From an uncultured Gammaproteobacteria bacterium (GTDB lineage: Bacteria > Pseudomonadota > Gammaproteobacteria > SZUA-140): a DNA stretch of 26,056 nt. Positions 7,917 to 16,533 of the stretch are shown in pieces. The notes beneath the pieces are model-generated. The model made no database searches. It saw only the letters and a program-made list of their open reading frames with translations, and had not been told where the DNA came from. Each line of letters begins with the position of its first letter. The first letter of the stretch is position 1. The translations under genes and the position numbers were made by a program. Location of the stretch: the NCBI GenBank assembly GCA_945788675.1, contig CALZMY010000124.1:1-26056 (forward strand). Reading direction: 5' to 3'.

Positions 7917-10021
7917 GCGAGCTGTTGTTGTGGCCTGCCGACGTAATGTCCCTGTGCATAGTCGATGCCGAGCTGCTTGAGTAGTGTCATGGTATCTTCA
8001 TCCAGTACATATTCCGCAATGGTGAATTTGCCGACTGTCCTGGCGATCTGAATCATCGACTGCACCATCGCCTGATCGGTTTTGTCGTTTGTCATGTTTT
8101 CAATGAAGTTTCCATCGATCTTGATGTAGTGGATCGGCAGGTGCTTGAGGTAGTTAAATGAACTGAAACCCGAGCCGAAATCATCGAGCGCAAACTCACA
8201 ACCAAGTCCGATCAATTTTTTGATAAGCAGGTTAGCCTCTGCAATGTGTTGTACTGCGACCTGTTCGGTGACCTCAAAAATGAGTGACTCGGGTGGGATT
8301 TCATATCTTTCGATGTTTTCCTGTACGATCTTGACGAGGTTGACCTCTTCGAAGGCATGCCCTGAGAGATTAATCGCAAACTTGATTGAAGGATTAGACT
8401 TTCGATGGCTGGCGAGTGCCTTCAGTGCATGCTCGATAACCCAGTGATCGACCTCGACCATCAGGCCAAAACGTTGTGCCGCAGGTAGAAAGGCTGAAGG
8501 TGGGATAAGCTTGTCACCCTCGCTTGGCAGGCGTAACAAAACCTCGTAGATATCGGAATTACCGGTGTGTACGTTGACGATTGGCTGATATTCGAGGACA
8601 AAATGGTTATGTTTGAGTGCAGCCTCAATGCGACGTGACCAACCGATATCTTCTTCCATCTTACCGGTTTCATTTTTGAGTTTTTCGTAGAAGTAGTGAC
8701 GATTACGGCCACCTCTTTTTGCTTCATGGCAGGCAAGGTCGGCCTGTGAAAGGAATTCGTCAGGTGTGTAGAGGTCGGAGTCAATCATGGTGACGCCGAT
8801 ACTGCAACTGACCTGAAATTTCTGGTTGTTGTCGATGAATACAAGGTGCTGGTTCATCATGGAGACCATATTGCTGGCAAGCTGGAGCGTCTTTTCCTGA
8901 GTCGTCTCCTCAATCAGGATGGTGAATTCGTCACCACCAAAACGGCATAGTGTGTCGCGCTCTCTGAGGTGATGTTTTAGCCAGCGTGCGGCCTGCACCA
9001 ACATGCGGTCACCGGCTTCATGCCCTAATGTGTCATTGACATATTTGAAGTGATCCAGGTCGACAAAAAGCAGCGCGCTGGTGCTGTTGGTGGCGGCGAG
9101 TTTTTCAAGTTTTTCGGTGAAGAAGTTACGATTGTAGAGTCCTGTGAGTGAATCGTGATTGGCGAGTCGCAGCAGCGTGGCATCGCGTTCGCGCAATGCA
9201 CTGATAGTAGTATTGAGGGCCTGGCTGATATTGTTGATTTCACGATGTTTTGAGGGCGGCACATCGATCTCTGTATTGCCCTCAGCAAGGCTTTGCAATG
9301 GCCTGCTTAATTCTGACAGTGGTTTTATAGCATGCTTGATGATGGTTTTACTGATGAGAAAGATGATCATGAAGACAAACATAATGAGTGCACTGCCAGC
9401 AAGCAGGTTTTTGATGAACTGTTTTTCATAAGGGGTGAAGTCGAGGCCGAGTTCAACAAAGCCGACAAGCCTGACATCATCATGTGTCTCATCAGCGAGG
9501 TTAAAGTCTAGTAGGCCATCTTCAGGGATCGATTCGATCCAGATGGGTGTATAGGTTTTGACATAAGGTGAGTTATCCAGGTCGTGCTTGATGATATGAG
9601 GTTTCTTTATGCTCGCTGTGTCGCCAAGCAGAGCCATCTGTTTTGAGCTGAGCCTGGGGGGCTGTGTTATGGTGTCGACGTCAGCCCTTCCTTCTCTGAA
9701 GATCGGCGTACCATCAAGCGAGTAGTAGGTGACGTAAGCGATGTCGGGAAATTTTGCGATGTAGTCTTCAATATGGATAAAACGATCCGTTTTAGCGTCG
9801 TCACCATAGAGTGGGGTACCGAGTTGATTGAGTTCCTGAGTCCAGCGGGCTGCCCACTTCTCGAGGTTGTTGTCGATGATCCAGCTGGTTGTTAGCCACA
9901 GGCATGCAGCCGCTGCCAAATAGACGATAACGGCATAGACGATATGGACTAACAGGATATCGCCGACCAGGCTACGGTGTTTGGTTCTATTTTTCATCTT
10001 GTCTGTTGATGCTGGCCACAT
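7913..10021 (-). CDS. membrane-anchored diguanylate cyclase/phosphodiesterase (GGDEF-EAL) with HAMP
   Basis: The 702-residue protein has a transmembrane helix at about 21-45, a periplasmic sensor region to about 204, a second helix at about 207-226, a HAMP-like segment, a GGDEF domain (GGDEF at 362-366) and a C-terminal EAL domain. The I-site RERD (353-356) lies five residues before GGDEF, so product inhibition is possible. The EAL motif reads EVL (493-495), but the usual catalytic residues appear present: N551, E583, DD at 613-614, K634, E670 and Q690. Both making and breaking cyclic di-GMP are therefore possible. The start could instead be the ATG eight codons later. It lies 85 bases downstream of a substrate-binding lipoprotein gene on the same strand. 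Confidence 0.94.
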   Translation of the reverse strand: MWPASTDKMKNRTKHRSLVGDILLVHIVYAVIVYLAAAACLWLTTSWIIDNNLEKWAARWTQELNQLGTPLYGDDAKTDRFIHIEDYIAKFPDIAYVTYYSLDGTPIFREGRADVDTITQPPRLSSKQMALLGDTASIKKPHIIKHDLDNSPYVKTYTPIWIESIPEDGLLDFNLADETHDDVRLVGFVELGLDFTPYEKQFIKNLLAGSALIMFVFMIIFLISKTIIKHAIKPLSELSRPLQSLAEGNTEIDVPPSKHREINNISQALNTTISALRERDATLLRLANHDSLTGLYNRNFFTEKLEKLAATNSTSALLFVDLDHFKYVNDTLGHEAGDRMLVQAARWLKHHLRERDTLCRFGGDEFTILIEETTQEKTLQLASNMVSMMNQHLVFIDNNQKFQVSCSIGVTMIDSDLYTPDEFLSQADLACHEAKRGGRNRHYFYEKLKNETGKMEEDIGWSRRIEAALKHNHFVLEYQPIVNVHTGNSDIYEVLLRLPSEGDKLIPPSAFLPAAQRFGLMVEVDHWVIEHALKALASHRKSNPSIKFAINLSGHAFEEVNLVKIVQENIERYEIPPESLIFEVTEQVAVQHIAEANLLIKKLIGLGCEFALDDFGSGFSSFNYLKHLPIHYIKIDGNFIENMTNDKTDQAMVQSMIQIARTVGKFTIAEYVLDEDTMTLLKQLGIDYAQGHYVGRPQQQLA

Positions 10022-10106
10022 GGGGAGGATTAGTCCCAGTGGATAGCGTGTTATTTGCGTTTGTCTGGCTGCTTCGCATTGACCAGAACACGCGCTATAG
10101 TGATCA

Positions 10107-11240
10107 TTACTGTGTCAGTGTAGCGCTATCCTCACTGGACGGCCATCTTTCAATAATAATTTCCGTATTACCTTCTGGAATCAAAAGATTAAAGCGTTTA
10201 GCTGTCTGGGTATTGATGATGATATGAGCCCGTTCGAGTGGCACGATGTCGGTGCCAGGGATGGTGTTGTCGGGCGCGGTTGCGAGCAGGCGCTTCACCA
10301 CCTTTTCTGCAATATCGCTATCAACCTGGGTGGCACTGATCATTGCGCCAGCCTCTAGTAACAGCTCGTTGACAGTGAAGAGCGGGGTGGTATGTTTCGT
10401 GCTATAGGCCACCACATTTCGTAGTGTCCGTTTGCTAAGAATACGATTGTCAGGTAGCAGCCAGAAGCCGTCGACCTGCGGGATCAGGCGTCGGAATTCC
10501 TCCCACATCTCCTTGTCATTTTTGACGGTATGACTGATAAGGGTGATACCGCGTACTGCTGCACTTTGCGTCGCCTGTTCGATAAAAGGCTGCTTGCCAT
10601 CACCAGTGATGACGCCGACCTGTTTGAGTTCGGGAACGATTGTCTTCCATGCCTTGAATTGTTGATCAACAGAAGGGACCAGGCTGACCCCTTTTAGATG
10701 CTCAGTAACGAGATTGTAATCCTGATAATTGTATATCTGACAGAACACCACCGGAATCTGTTGTAGCATTTTGGCCGCCTTCGCTGCATCCAGGCCTATC
10801 GCAACAACCTGTTGGTGTTGTTCACGTTTGATCTGCTGGATAACCTCTGCCGCGCTTTGCTGGTATAGGTAAAGAGGCTTGAACGTTCCCCCTTTGAGGG
10901 TGATGAGGCGACCTATTTCACTGCTGAGGTGGTTGTGGTTTTCGATATCACGACTGATGATAATGGCGACATTTAGTGGCACGGGCGTTTCGATTGCGAC
11001 CTCAGGCAGTGGCGCGGGTTTTGGTTCAGGCACAGGCGGGGGCTCAGGTGTGATTATCTGTGGCTCGACGGGTGCTGGCGGCACTTCGATGGTGATGACT
11101 TCAGGCGCTGGTGGCGGCGCAGCTGGTTTACCCAGCATAGAACAACCACCGAGTGTGATGACCATGAACAGCAGCAGCGCCTTGAAAACGGCTAAGCGAA
11201 GGGTAGTGGAATAGGGTAGGTTGTGTCGGTTTTTCTGCAT
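10107..11240 (-). CDS. ABC-type substrate-binding lipoprotein (ABC_sub_bind/DUF534-like), orphan
   Basis: The 377-residue protein has a lipoprotein signal with lipobox LGGC (Cys33), then a long proline-rich linker (about 40-85) and a two-lobed periplasmic-binding fold. Visible landmarks are PLNVAIIISRDIENHNHLSS, VVAIGLDAAKAAKML, IPVVFCQIYN, LKQVGVITGD, VDGFWLLPDNRILS and TPLFTVNELLLEAGAM, the pattern of ABC_sub_bind proteins. No permease or ATPase gene is nearby. The next gene on the strand is a membrane GGDEF-EAL enzyme, so it may be a ligand sensor rather than an importer part (inference). The final segment on the mature protein is IIIERWPSSED. Confidence 0.82.
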   Translation of the reverse strand: MQKNRHNLPYSTTLRLAVFKALLLFMVITLGGCSMLGKPAAPPPAPEVITIEVPPAPVEPQIITPEPPPVPEPKPAPLPEVAIETPVPLNVAIIISRDIENHNHLSSEIGRLITLKGGTFKPLYLYQQSAAEVIQQIKREQHQQVVAIGLDAAKAAKMLQQIPVVFCQIYNYQDYNLVTEHLKGVSLVPSVDQQFKAWKTIVPELKQVGVITGDGKQPFIEQATQSAAVRGITLISHTVKNDKEMWEEFRRLIPQVDGFWLLPDNRILSKRTLRNVVAYSTKHTTPLFTVNELLLEAGAMISATQVDSDIAEKVVKRLLATAPDNTIPGTDIVPLERAHIIINTQTAKRFNLLIPEGNTEIIIERWPSSEDSATLTQ

Positions 11241-11383
11241 ATGTCTATCGGGTGTTGCTGATGGGGCTGTTCTATTCGGAGGCAGTACGTCAATTGAATA
11301 CCGTCATTTTAACTGAAAAAATAGGTATCTGCTGATTTATCGTTGTTGATAATAACCCTGTTTTTGCTGGGTTAGTAGTGTGG

Positions 11384-12619
11384 CTATCTGGAGGGAGAAG
11401 TGCAGGGTTCTCCAGGATCTTCCAGTGTCAGTCGACGGGTGTTGGCGATAGTATCGCGAATGGGCAGGCTCGGCTGTAGCTGTTTGAGGCACTTTTCGGC
11501 GGTGGCACGGTAGGCGGTGAGTTTGCCACCATAGATGGTGAGCAGGCGGGGAGATGTTTCACGATCGGTGAGTAGCACTGTCTCTCGTGGACGGGCGAAG
11601 TGTGAGTGGATATCGCCATCACTGTTATTGCCTCGCGGCAAGACCCGAAGTCCGGCAAATGCACTGCAGAGCGGGTTCGTCTGCAAGTTGCGGTAGGCTG
11701 GGAAGTAGCTGGCCATGGTCTTCAGCAGGTAGCGTGCCTCCTGCTCTAGTGGGATGACACTGCCCGGGTCGGCTCCGGCATCGAACGCGGTCTCCGTGGT
11801 GCCAACAAGGATCTTGCCGTGCCACGGCATTGCGAACACGGCGCGGCGGTCTTTGGGGGCCTCCATATAATAGATTCCTTTGGTGAGTTTACCCTCGATG
11901 ATGATGTGCGTCCCCTGGACCAGGTCGACTGCATGGGGGGCTTGCGCGGGGGTGAATTTTTCCAGTACCTGATTCGCCCACGGGCCTGCCGCGTTGACCA
12001 CTGTGCGAGCCTCGCAGGTGATGTTCTGCGCCCCTTTTTTGTACTGAATGACAGTGCTATTGTCGTTGAGTTGCCCAGCGACGAGTTGCGCGCCAATCTC
12101 CAGCTCGGCCCCGAGTGAGATGGCGGAGTGCATCACGGCGCGTGTCAGTGCAGCATCATCGGTCTGCGCATCATAGTAGCGAAATACAGCCTCCAGTCCG
12201 ATGGTGTCGAGGCCATCGAGATCGTTCCACTGTTTCTGATCGAGCGAGCGGAAGAGGCCTGCCCGGTTAAATCCGCCCAGTAGTGTGTAGAGCGTGAGGC
12301 CGCTTCTGATGAGCCAGGGGCGACGGTTGGTATCCTTGTAGACCGGAATATGAAATGGTTGCAGCTTGACCAGTGAGGGGGCATTTTTTAGCAGCAGTGC
12401 GCGTTCGCGCAGGCATTCGCGGACCAGTGAAAAGTGCATCCCTTCGAGGTAACGCAGGCCGCCGTGGATCAGCTTGCTGGAACGACTTGAGGTGCCGCTG
12501 GCGAGTGTCGTCTGTTCCAGCACTAACACCGAATGACCGGCCGCTGCTGCTGCCTGCGCAACACCTGTGCCGTGAATACCGCCACCAATGACGATGAGAT
12601 CATAATATTTATTGGCCAT
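11384..12619 (-). CDS. glpD: FAD-dependent glycerol-3-phosphate dehydrogenase, short form
   Basis: The enzyme oxidises glycerol 3-phosphate to dihydroxyacetone phosphate at the membrane and passes electrons to quinone. The N-terminal FAD motif is DLIVIGGGIHGTGVAQAAAAAGHSVLVLE, followed by SGTSSRSSKLIHGGLRYLE. VVNAAGPWANQVLE and the C-terminal LLTIYGGKLTAYRATAEKCL are typical of GlpD. At 411 residues it is about 90 shorter than E. coli GlpD and ends shortly after the FAD-domain GGKLT motif, so the C-terminal helical domain is missing. The GGAG that serves as its ribosome-binding site lies within the end of the upstream phosphodiesterase gene; the genes are two bases apart. Confidence 0.88.
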   Translation of the reverse strand: MANKYYDLIVIGGGIHGTGVAQAAAAAGHSVLVLEQTTLASGTSSRSSKLIHGGLRYLEGMHFSLVRECLRERALLLKNAPSLVKLQPFHIPVYKDTNRRPWLIRSGLTLYTLLGGFNRAGLFRSLDQKQWNDLDGLDTIGLEAVFRYYDAQTDDAALTRAVMHSAISLGAELEIGAQLVAGQLNDNSTVIQYKKGAQNITCEARTVVNAAGPWANQVLEKFTPAQAPHAVDLVQGTHIIIEGKLTKGIYYMEAPKDRRAVFAMPWHGKILVGTTETAFDAGADPGSVIPLEQEARYLLKTMASYFPAYRNLQTNPLCSAFAGLRVLPRGNNSDGDIHSHFARPRETVLLTDRETSPRLLTIYGGKLTAYRATAEKCLKQLQPSLPIRDTIANTRRLTLEDPGEPCTSPSR

Positions 12620-12621
12620 CT

Positions 12622-13395
12622 TTATACTCCACGACAGGCCCTCTTCTTGAGTGTCGGATGGGCCAACATCGCCTCAATGGCCATCGTCTCGATCAGTGCT
12701 ATCCCCTTTGCCGCGAGGGAGAGTGCCAGCATCGGATCGGTCACTTCGTACAACGCCCATTGCCACGGGCCGCGCCAGATATCATCAGGGTTATCGGGTA
12801 GCCGGGTATGGTTGGTGAAGAGGTAGTCTGGGGCGAGTTGGTTGGCCGTCTGCTGTGATGCCTCATCCCATGTTGCCGCGACCCAGCCGATGGCCTCTGC
12901 GCCAAGCGTACGCGCCACTTCAAGTGCCGCGACCTCATATGAGATCGGAATGCATTGCGCGCCAAAGGGTGTCAGCTGCCGCATAATTTTTTCGACGACA
13001 AACTCGCTACCAAAGATTTTAGTACTCTCTTCTTTAATCTCAATAAAGGCCTGGCGCCCGGGCCAGGCGCGCAGCAGTGTCAGTAGCTCCGCGAGGGTAG
13101 GGATGGGTGTGCCAGAGAATTTTGAGCCAAAACGTTGTGCTTCGCAGGCTGAATAATGGCTCAGCTGGTTCGCATTGAGTTGTGTAATGCGTTGCGGCTG
13201 GCCAGTAATACGCTGCATCTCATCATCGTGAAACAGCACCGGGATACCATCAGCAGTCAACTGGATATCGACCTCGACATAACAGGCCCCCGCCTTAAGC
13301 GCCGACTCGATAGCGGGCAGGGTGTTTTCCGGATAGTGCGAGGCGTGGCCGCGATGTGCAACGAGTTGAGGTATCTTCATGGTTAAATCAGGCAT
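12622..13395 (-). CDS. ugpQ: glycerophosphodiester phosphodiesterase, cytoplasmic type
   Basis: The enzyme hydrolyses glycerophosphodiesters to glycerol 3-phosphate and an alcohol. Visible GDPD motifs are VAHRGHASHYPENTLPAI (catalytic His14 with R15 and E23), VEVDIQLTADGIPVLFHDD (E41 and D43 for the metal, His56), FIEIKEES, and the C-terminal ISYEVAALEVAR and YLFTNH. The length of 257 and the lack of a signal peptide fit the cytoplasmic UgpQ type rather than periplasmic GlpQ. A second ATG five codons in (13380) is an equally possible start; neither has a strong Shine-Dalgarno. The product feeds the glpD gene immediately downstream. Confidence 0.9.
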   Translation of the reverse strand: MPDLTMKIPQLVAHRGHASHYPENTLPAIESALKAGACYVEVDIQLTADGIPVLFHDDEMQRITGQPQRITQLNANQLSHYSACEAQRFGSKFSGTPIPTLAELLTLLRAWPGRQAFIEIKEESTKIFGSEFVVEKIMRQLTPFGAQCIPISYEVAALEVARTLGAEAIGWVAATWDEASQQTANQLAPDYLFTNHTRLPDNPDDIWRGPWQWALYEVTDPMLALSLAAKGIALIETMAIEAMLAHPTLKKRACRGV

Positions 13396-13464
13396 CCAGT
13401 AGTCTTGTTCAATCTATCATGAGTCGTGCGTGTCTGCATCGCTTTTACCTGCTCAGTAATGGTG

Positions 13465-14931
13465 TTAGGAGAGGGCCTGTTCCATCGCGGTTTGCCAGCG
13501 TTGGTAGCGTTTTGTGAGCGGCGGATTGTCCTGTGGCTGGATCTGGTGATGGTCGTGACGATGCCATGTGGTATCGATCATGGCAGCTTGCGGGTGTGCC
13601 AAAAGCCAGGCAAGCCCACTGGCAGTCGCTTCACACTCAGCCATGCGGTGCACCATCAGGCCACTGAGATCTGCAATGCGTTGACAGAGGCCATCGAGCC
13701 GCGCCAGGCCACCGCTGATCAATATTTTTTTTGCCCCCGGCCGGTAGTATTGCAGCTGCTCAATATTGAGCTGTAACAGAAAGGCGATGCTCTCGATCAC
13801 AGCGACGATCTGTTGTTCGACACCGCCCTCGCCAATAAACTGGGACTCGAAGTTGGCTTGCCAATAGGGCGAGCCAATGCCGGAGACGCCGTTAAGAAAC
13901 AGCATGGAAAGATCTCTGTCTTCCAGCCACTGTGGCAGTTGCTGATAGAGTCTGTCGGGCTGCAGGCGCTGCTCGATCCAGCTGAGTGCACTGCCGGCAC
14001 CGTTGACGGTACCCTCTAACGCGTAGGCTGAATTACAATGCTCATTTTGTCGTAGTAACAGGCTGGTCAGTAGTTGCGGAACAATCACGCAATCATTACC
14101 GGTCACTCGCTGGATAAAGGCACCCGTGCCGAGGTTGATGTAGAGGGCATCATGCTGTAGTTGTTGCCAGGCAAACAGCGATGCGGATTGATCACCGATG
14201 ACTGTCGTCATCGGAATGGGGTGCCCTGCAATCGTTAGCGTTCCAAAGGGGTAGTGATTCGGAACGCAGCGTGGAAGCGGATTGTCTGGCAGTTTAAAAA
14301 GCTGTGTCAATGATCGCTCCCAGTCTAGTGTATTTATGTTCCATAGCAGCGTGCGCGAGGCATTGACATAATCAACGAGATAGGGTTGTTCATCCAGCAG
14401 TTGGTGTAGCAGAAAGCTGCTCATCGGTCCCCAGCAGAGGCGTTGTTGCTGATAGGCCTCGTTGACGGCTGGCAGGTGATTAATGCACCACTGGAGTTTT
14501 CCTACACCATAGTGCGGTGATAAAAAGAGTCCGGTCGTTTGATGTATCTGTGCTGCATCAGGCTGGAATTTTTCGATCCAGTCGGCGGCACGTCGATCCT
14601 GCCAGCTGATGATCGGTGAGAGCGGCTTGCCGCTGATTTTGTCCCAGCAGGCGACGTTGGAGCGTTGTGTCGCCATGCCTGCCGCGACGATATCTGTTAG
14701 CCTGATGTTGGGTGAGGAAACGGCCTTATGAATCGCTGTCTGAATGGATTGCAGCAGCGCTTTGGCTTCATATTCAACGCGATCACCCACGCTTACCTGT
14801 GCTTCCATCGGAGATGTGCCACGTGCCAGTTCTCGTCCTAGCGAATCAAAGATAAAGGCGCGACTGGCATGCCCCCCCTGATCAATGGCGAGGTAGAGCG
14901 GCGCAGAATGGGTGGTCGCTGGTTTGTTCAA
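13465..14931 (-). CDS. FGGY-family kinase related to glycerol kinase, divergent active site
   Basis: The protein aligns along its length with glycerol kinase. Shared segments are DYVNASRTLLWNINTLDWE, GDQSASLFAWQQL, YALEGTVNGAGSALSWIEQRL, GIGSPYWQANF and GGLARLDGLCQRIADLSG. Differences lie at substrate positions. The N-terminal ATP loop reads DQGG rather than DQGT. The usual NQRE is TQRS, losing the glutamate that contacts glycerol, while the arginine stays. A histidine replaces the active-site tyrosine of the PYF segment, next to a tyrosine. The start is taken as the TTG at 14931, which overlaps the elyC stop as TTGA and has AGAGGA at a proper distance; the TTG at 14955 is an alternative. Context with ugpQ and glpD suggests glycerol, but another triol or polyol is possible. 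Confidence 0.78.
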   Translation of the reverse strand: MNKPATTHSAPLYLAIDQGGHASRAFIFDSLGRELARGTSPMEAQVSVGDRVEYEAKALLQSIQTAIHKAVSSPNIRLTDIVAAGMATQRSNVACWDKISGKPLSPIISWQDRRAADWIEKFQPDAAQIHQTTGLFLSPHYGVGKLQWCINHLPAVNEAYQQQRLCWGPMSSFLLHQLLDEQPYLVDYVNASRTLLWNINTLDWERSLTQLFKLPDNPLPRCVPNHYPFGTLTIAGHPIPMTTVIGDQSASLFAWQQLQHDALYINLGTGAFIQRVTGNDCVIVPQLLTSLLLRQNEHCNSAYALEGTVNGAGSALSWIEQRLQPDRLYQQLPQWLEDRDLSMLFLNGVSGIGSPYWQANFESQFIGEGGVEQQIVAVIESIAFLLQLNIEQLQYYRPGAKKILISGGLARLDGLCQRIADLSGLMVHRMAECEATASGLAWLLAHPQAAMIDTTWHRHDHHQIQPQDNPPLTKRYQRWQTAMEQALS

Positions 14932-15698
14932 ATCTGTCCTCTTAACTGTGCCCAAAGAATGCCAAGATATTCATGAATCATCTTCTCTGATTTTCGTAGG
15001 GCATGGGCGTTGGGAAAGTAATCGTCGGGGCTTAACTCATCTTTTTGCCTGACGGCATGGTTGGCTGGTGCTGGAATCGGTGACATGCCCTGCCGGTTGA
15101 ACAGGGCCATGGAGCGCGGCATGTGTGATGCTGAAGTGACGAGAATGAAATCATCATCACCCGCCAATACTTTGATATTGAGCGCCTGGTCTTGGGTGTC
15201 TAGCGAATGGCTATCAAGAATTATGGCATCGTCATCTACACCCATTATCTTGGCAATGGCCCGCATCGTTTCAGCTTCGGGTTTGTCATCAAAGACATTA
15301 CCGCCCGAAAGAATCAGTCTACTGTTGGCTGTCATCTTGTATAGCCTGACACCTTCGGCAAGGCGTGCCAATGTGATCGCATTTATCTGGCTGGTCACTG
15401 GCACGGTGGGGTCGGAGATATGCCCTGCGCCCAGTACTACGATGTGTTTTATCTGGCGTATATTTTCGGATGGATGATGGAGATAACTGGGGTACTGGTT
15501 TTCGAGTGAGGCGAGCAGGGTATTGCTGACAGGTGTCAGGCTGAACAGGGTCAATGTGAAGATGCCTAGAACAATTAGAAGCTTTCCGCTTCGCTGTCTA
15601 GAGGTATAGCACAGTAGCCACAAGCCCAGCAATACGGCAAAGAGACACAGCGGCAGCGGTGCGAGCAGCGCGGCAATTATTTTTTTGAATAAAAACAT
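14928..15698 (-). CDS. elyC: ElyC/YdcF (DUF218) envelope protein
   Basis: This 256-residue protein has two N-terminal membrane helices (about 8-30 and 38-58). A periplasmic DUF218 domain follows, with IVVLGAGHISDPTVPVTSQI, RLAEGVRLYKM, SRLILSGGNVFDD and the diagnostic FILVTSASHMPRSMALFNRQG and PIPAPANH. Length and architecture match E. coli ElyC, which supports peptidoglycan assembly and undecaprenyl-phosphate use at low temperature. The stop codon overlaps the TTG start of the kinase gene, suggesting one operon with the glycerol genes. The functional link to them is not obvious. Confidence 0.85.
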   Translation of the reverse strand: MFLFKKIIAALLAPLPLCLFAVLLGLWLLCYTSRQRSGKLLIVLGIFTLTLFSLTPVSNTLLASLENQYPSYLHHPSENIRQIKHIVVLGAGHISDPTVPVTSQINAITLARLAEGVRLYKMTANSRLILSGGNVFDDKPEAETMRAIAKIMGVDDDAIILDSHSLDTQDQALNIKVLAGDDDFILVTSASHMPRSMALFNRQGMSPIPAPANHAVRQKDELSPDDYFPNAHALRKSEKMIHEYLGILWAQLRGQI

Positions 15699-15815
15699 AG
15701 TGCCTTGATGAATGTAGAGTAGCGCTTTTAGCGCCTGATTATCCGATTACGGTTAATTAGAGCAACTCATCTCTGACCATGCAAGTGTCGTTTTAGTTGA
15801 TAAGGGTGGTCGGTG

Positions 15816-16328
15816 CTAAGGCACCATCTGTTGTTGCAATTTTTGCCTCTGTTCTAGCAGCTTCTGAACCTGTTTTGCCTGCTCCATTGCGGCTTTTCCG
15901 TGAGTGAAAGGAAGCAGGGGGCTTGGTGTGACGTTGTCGATATCTGTTGTGCTTTTGACCTCTTTATCAGGCTGTTTTGGCGGAGTGGGTGTGAATTTGT
16001 TTTTACCTGGGTTGAGTAAGATGACTTTACTCTTGATTCCCCTTGCTGAGTCATCGGTGCTGGAAAAGTGCCAGACCCCATTTTCATCTTTCCACTTGTG
16101 AATCTTGATTTTTGGTTCCGATTGATCGACGTCTGGCGATATTGATGCTTGTGTCGCCATCTCAGTGACAGTCGATTGCACGCTCTCTGGAATTTTGGGC
16201 ATGCCAAGGTCAGGCATCTTGAGATTGTTAACAGACATCAGTGAAGTTCCCTGCTGATTTTTAAGGTAGAACGGGGCAATTACTGCCAGAACGACCAGTG
16301 CCATTAGCAATTTCACAAATATTTTCAT
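15816..16328 (-). CDS. DUF4124 domain protein with membrane anchor
   Basis: The 170-residue protein has an N-terminal hydrophobic helix (VKLLMALVVLAVIAPFYL) acting as signal or anchor. The DUF4124 core follows at about residues 74-105 (IHKWKDENGVWHFSSTDDSA, then KVILLNPGKN), with a proline- and lysine-rich segment and a C-terminal helix rich in Gln and Lys (QAKQVQKLLEQRQKLQQQ) that could form a coiled coil. DUF4124 proteins are common periplasmic proteins in gammaproteobacteria without known function. A good sigma-70 promoter lies immediately upstream. Confidence 0.82.
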   Translation of the reverse strand: MKIFVKLLMALVVLAVIAPFYLKNQQGTSLMSVNNLKMPDLGMPKIPESVQSTVTEMATQASISPDVDQSEPKIKIHKWKDENGVWHFSSTDDSARGIKSKVILLNPGKNKFTPTPPKQPDKEVKSTTDIDNVTPSPLLPFTHGKAAMEQAKQVQKLLEQRQKLQQQMVP

Positions 16329-16355
16329 TGACGTCCTCTTAGCTGATTTTACTGC

Positions 16356-16383
16356 ATAATATTTATCGTCATTTTGCAGTCAA
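16356..16383 (-). promoter_or_regulatory. sigma-70-type promoter of the DUF4124 gene
   Basis: On the minus strand TTGACT (16378-16383) and TATTAT (16356-16361) are separated by 16 bases, placing transcription start about 20 bases before the ATG at 16328. The promoter is bracketed by the inverted repeat ACTGCA (16351-16356) and TGCAGT (16375-16380), which could be an operator. Confidence 0.5.
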
Positions 16384-16507
16384 TGAAGAGGGGAATTTGA
16401 CGCAACTTCTTAAGTGTTAGCTCATTTTGAACACGCTCTATCACTAATTTTGGCGCTATATAAAAAACCGAATCATTAAGTTATTGTTTTTTGGTAAATA
16501 TAATTTT

Positions 16508-16523
16508 TGGCATGATTGGTGCT
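16508..16523 (+). promoter_or_regulatory. sigma-54-type promoter element (-24/-12)
   Basis: The sequence TGGCATGATTGGTGCT matches the sigma-54 consensus TGGCAyG-N4-TTGCW, with GG at -24 and GC at -12 in exact spacing and one mismatch in the -12 region (G for T). Transcription would start near 16534. A sigma-70 reading (TTGGCA, 15 bases, TATTAC) is possible but has a short spacer. No open reading frame follows; the next structured element is the proposed small RNA. Confidence 0.5.
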
Positions 16524-16533
16524 AATGTATTAC

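Noticed and set aside
7911..7918. Overlapping convergent stop codons of the HugZ-like and GGDEF-EAL genes
   Set aside because: It is real but ordinary for compact genomes; no terminator is visible and no regulatory meaning can be supported.
11341..11367. TAACCC...GGGTTA hairpin after glpD
   Set aside because: The stem is short and lacks a T tract on the minus strand.
15812..15825. Hairpin GGTGC-TAAG-GCACC at the end of the DUF4124 gene
   Set aside because: The stem is only five pairs and has no T-rich tail on the minus strand, so it is not called a terminator.
16351..16380. ACTGCA-N18-TGCAGT as an enhancer site for the sigma-54 promoter
   Set aside because: Its distance (about 130 bases upstream) would fit, but it brackets the promoter of the DUF4124 gene exactly and is more simply an operator for that gene or chance.
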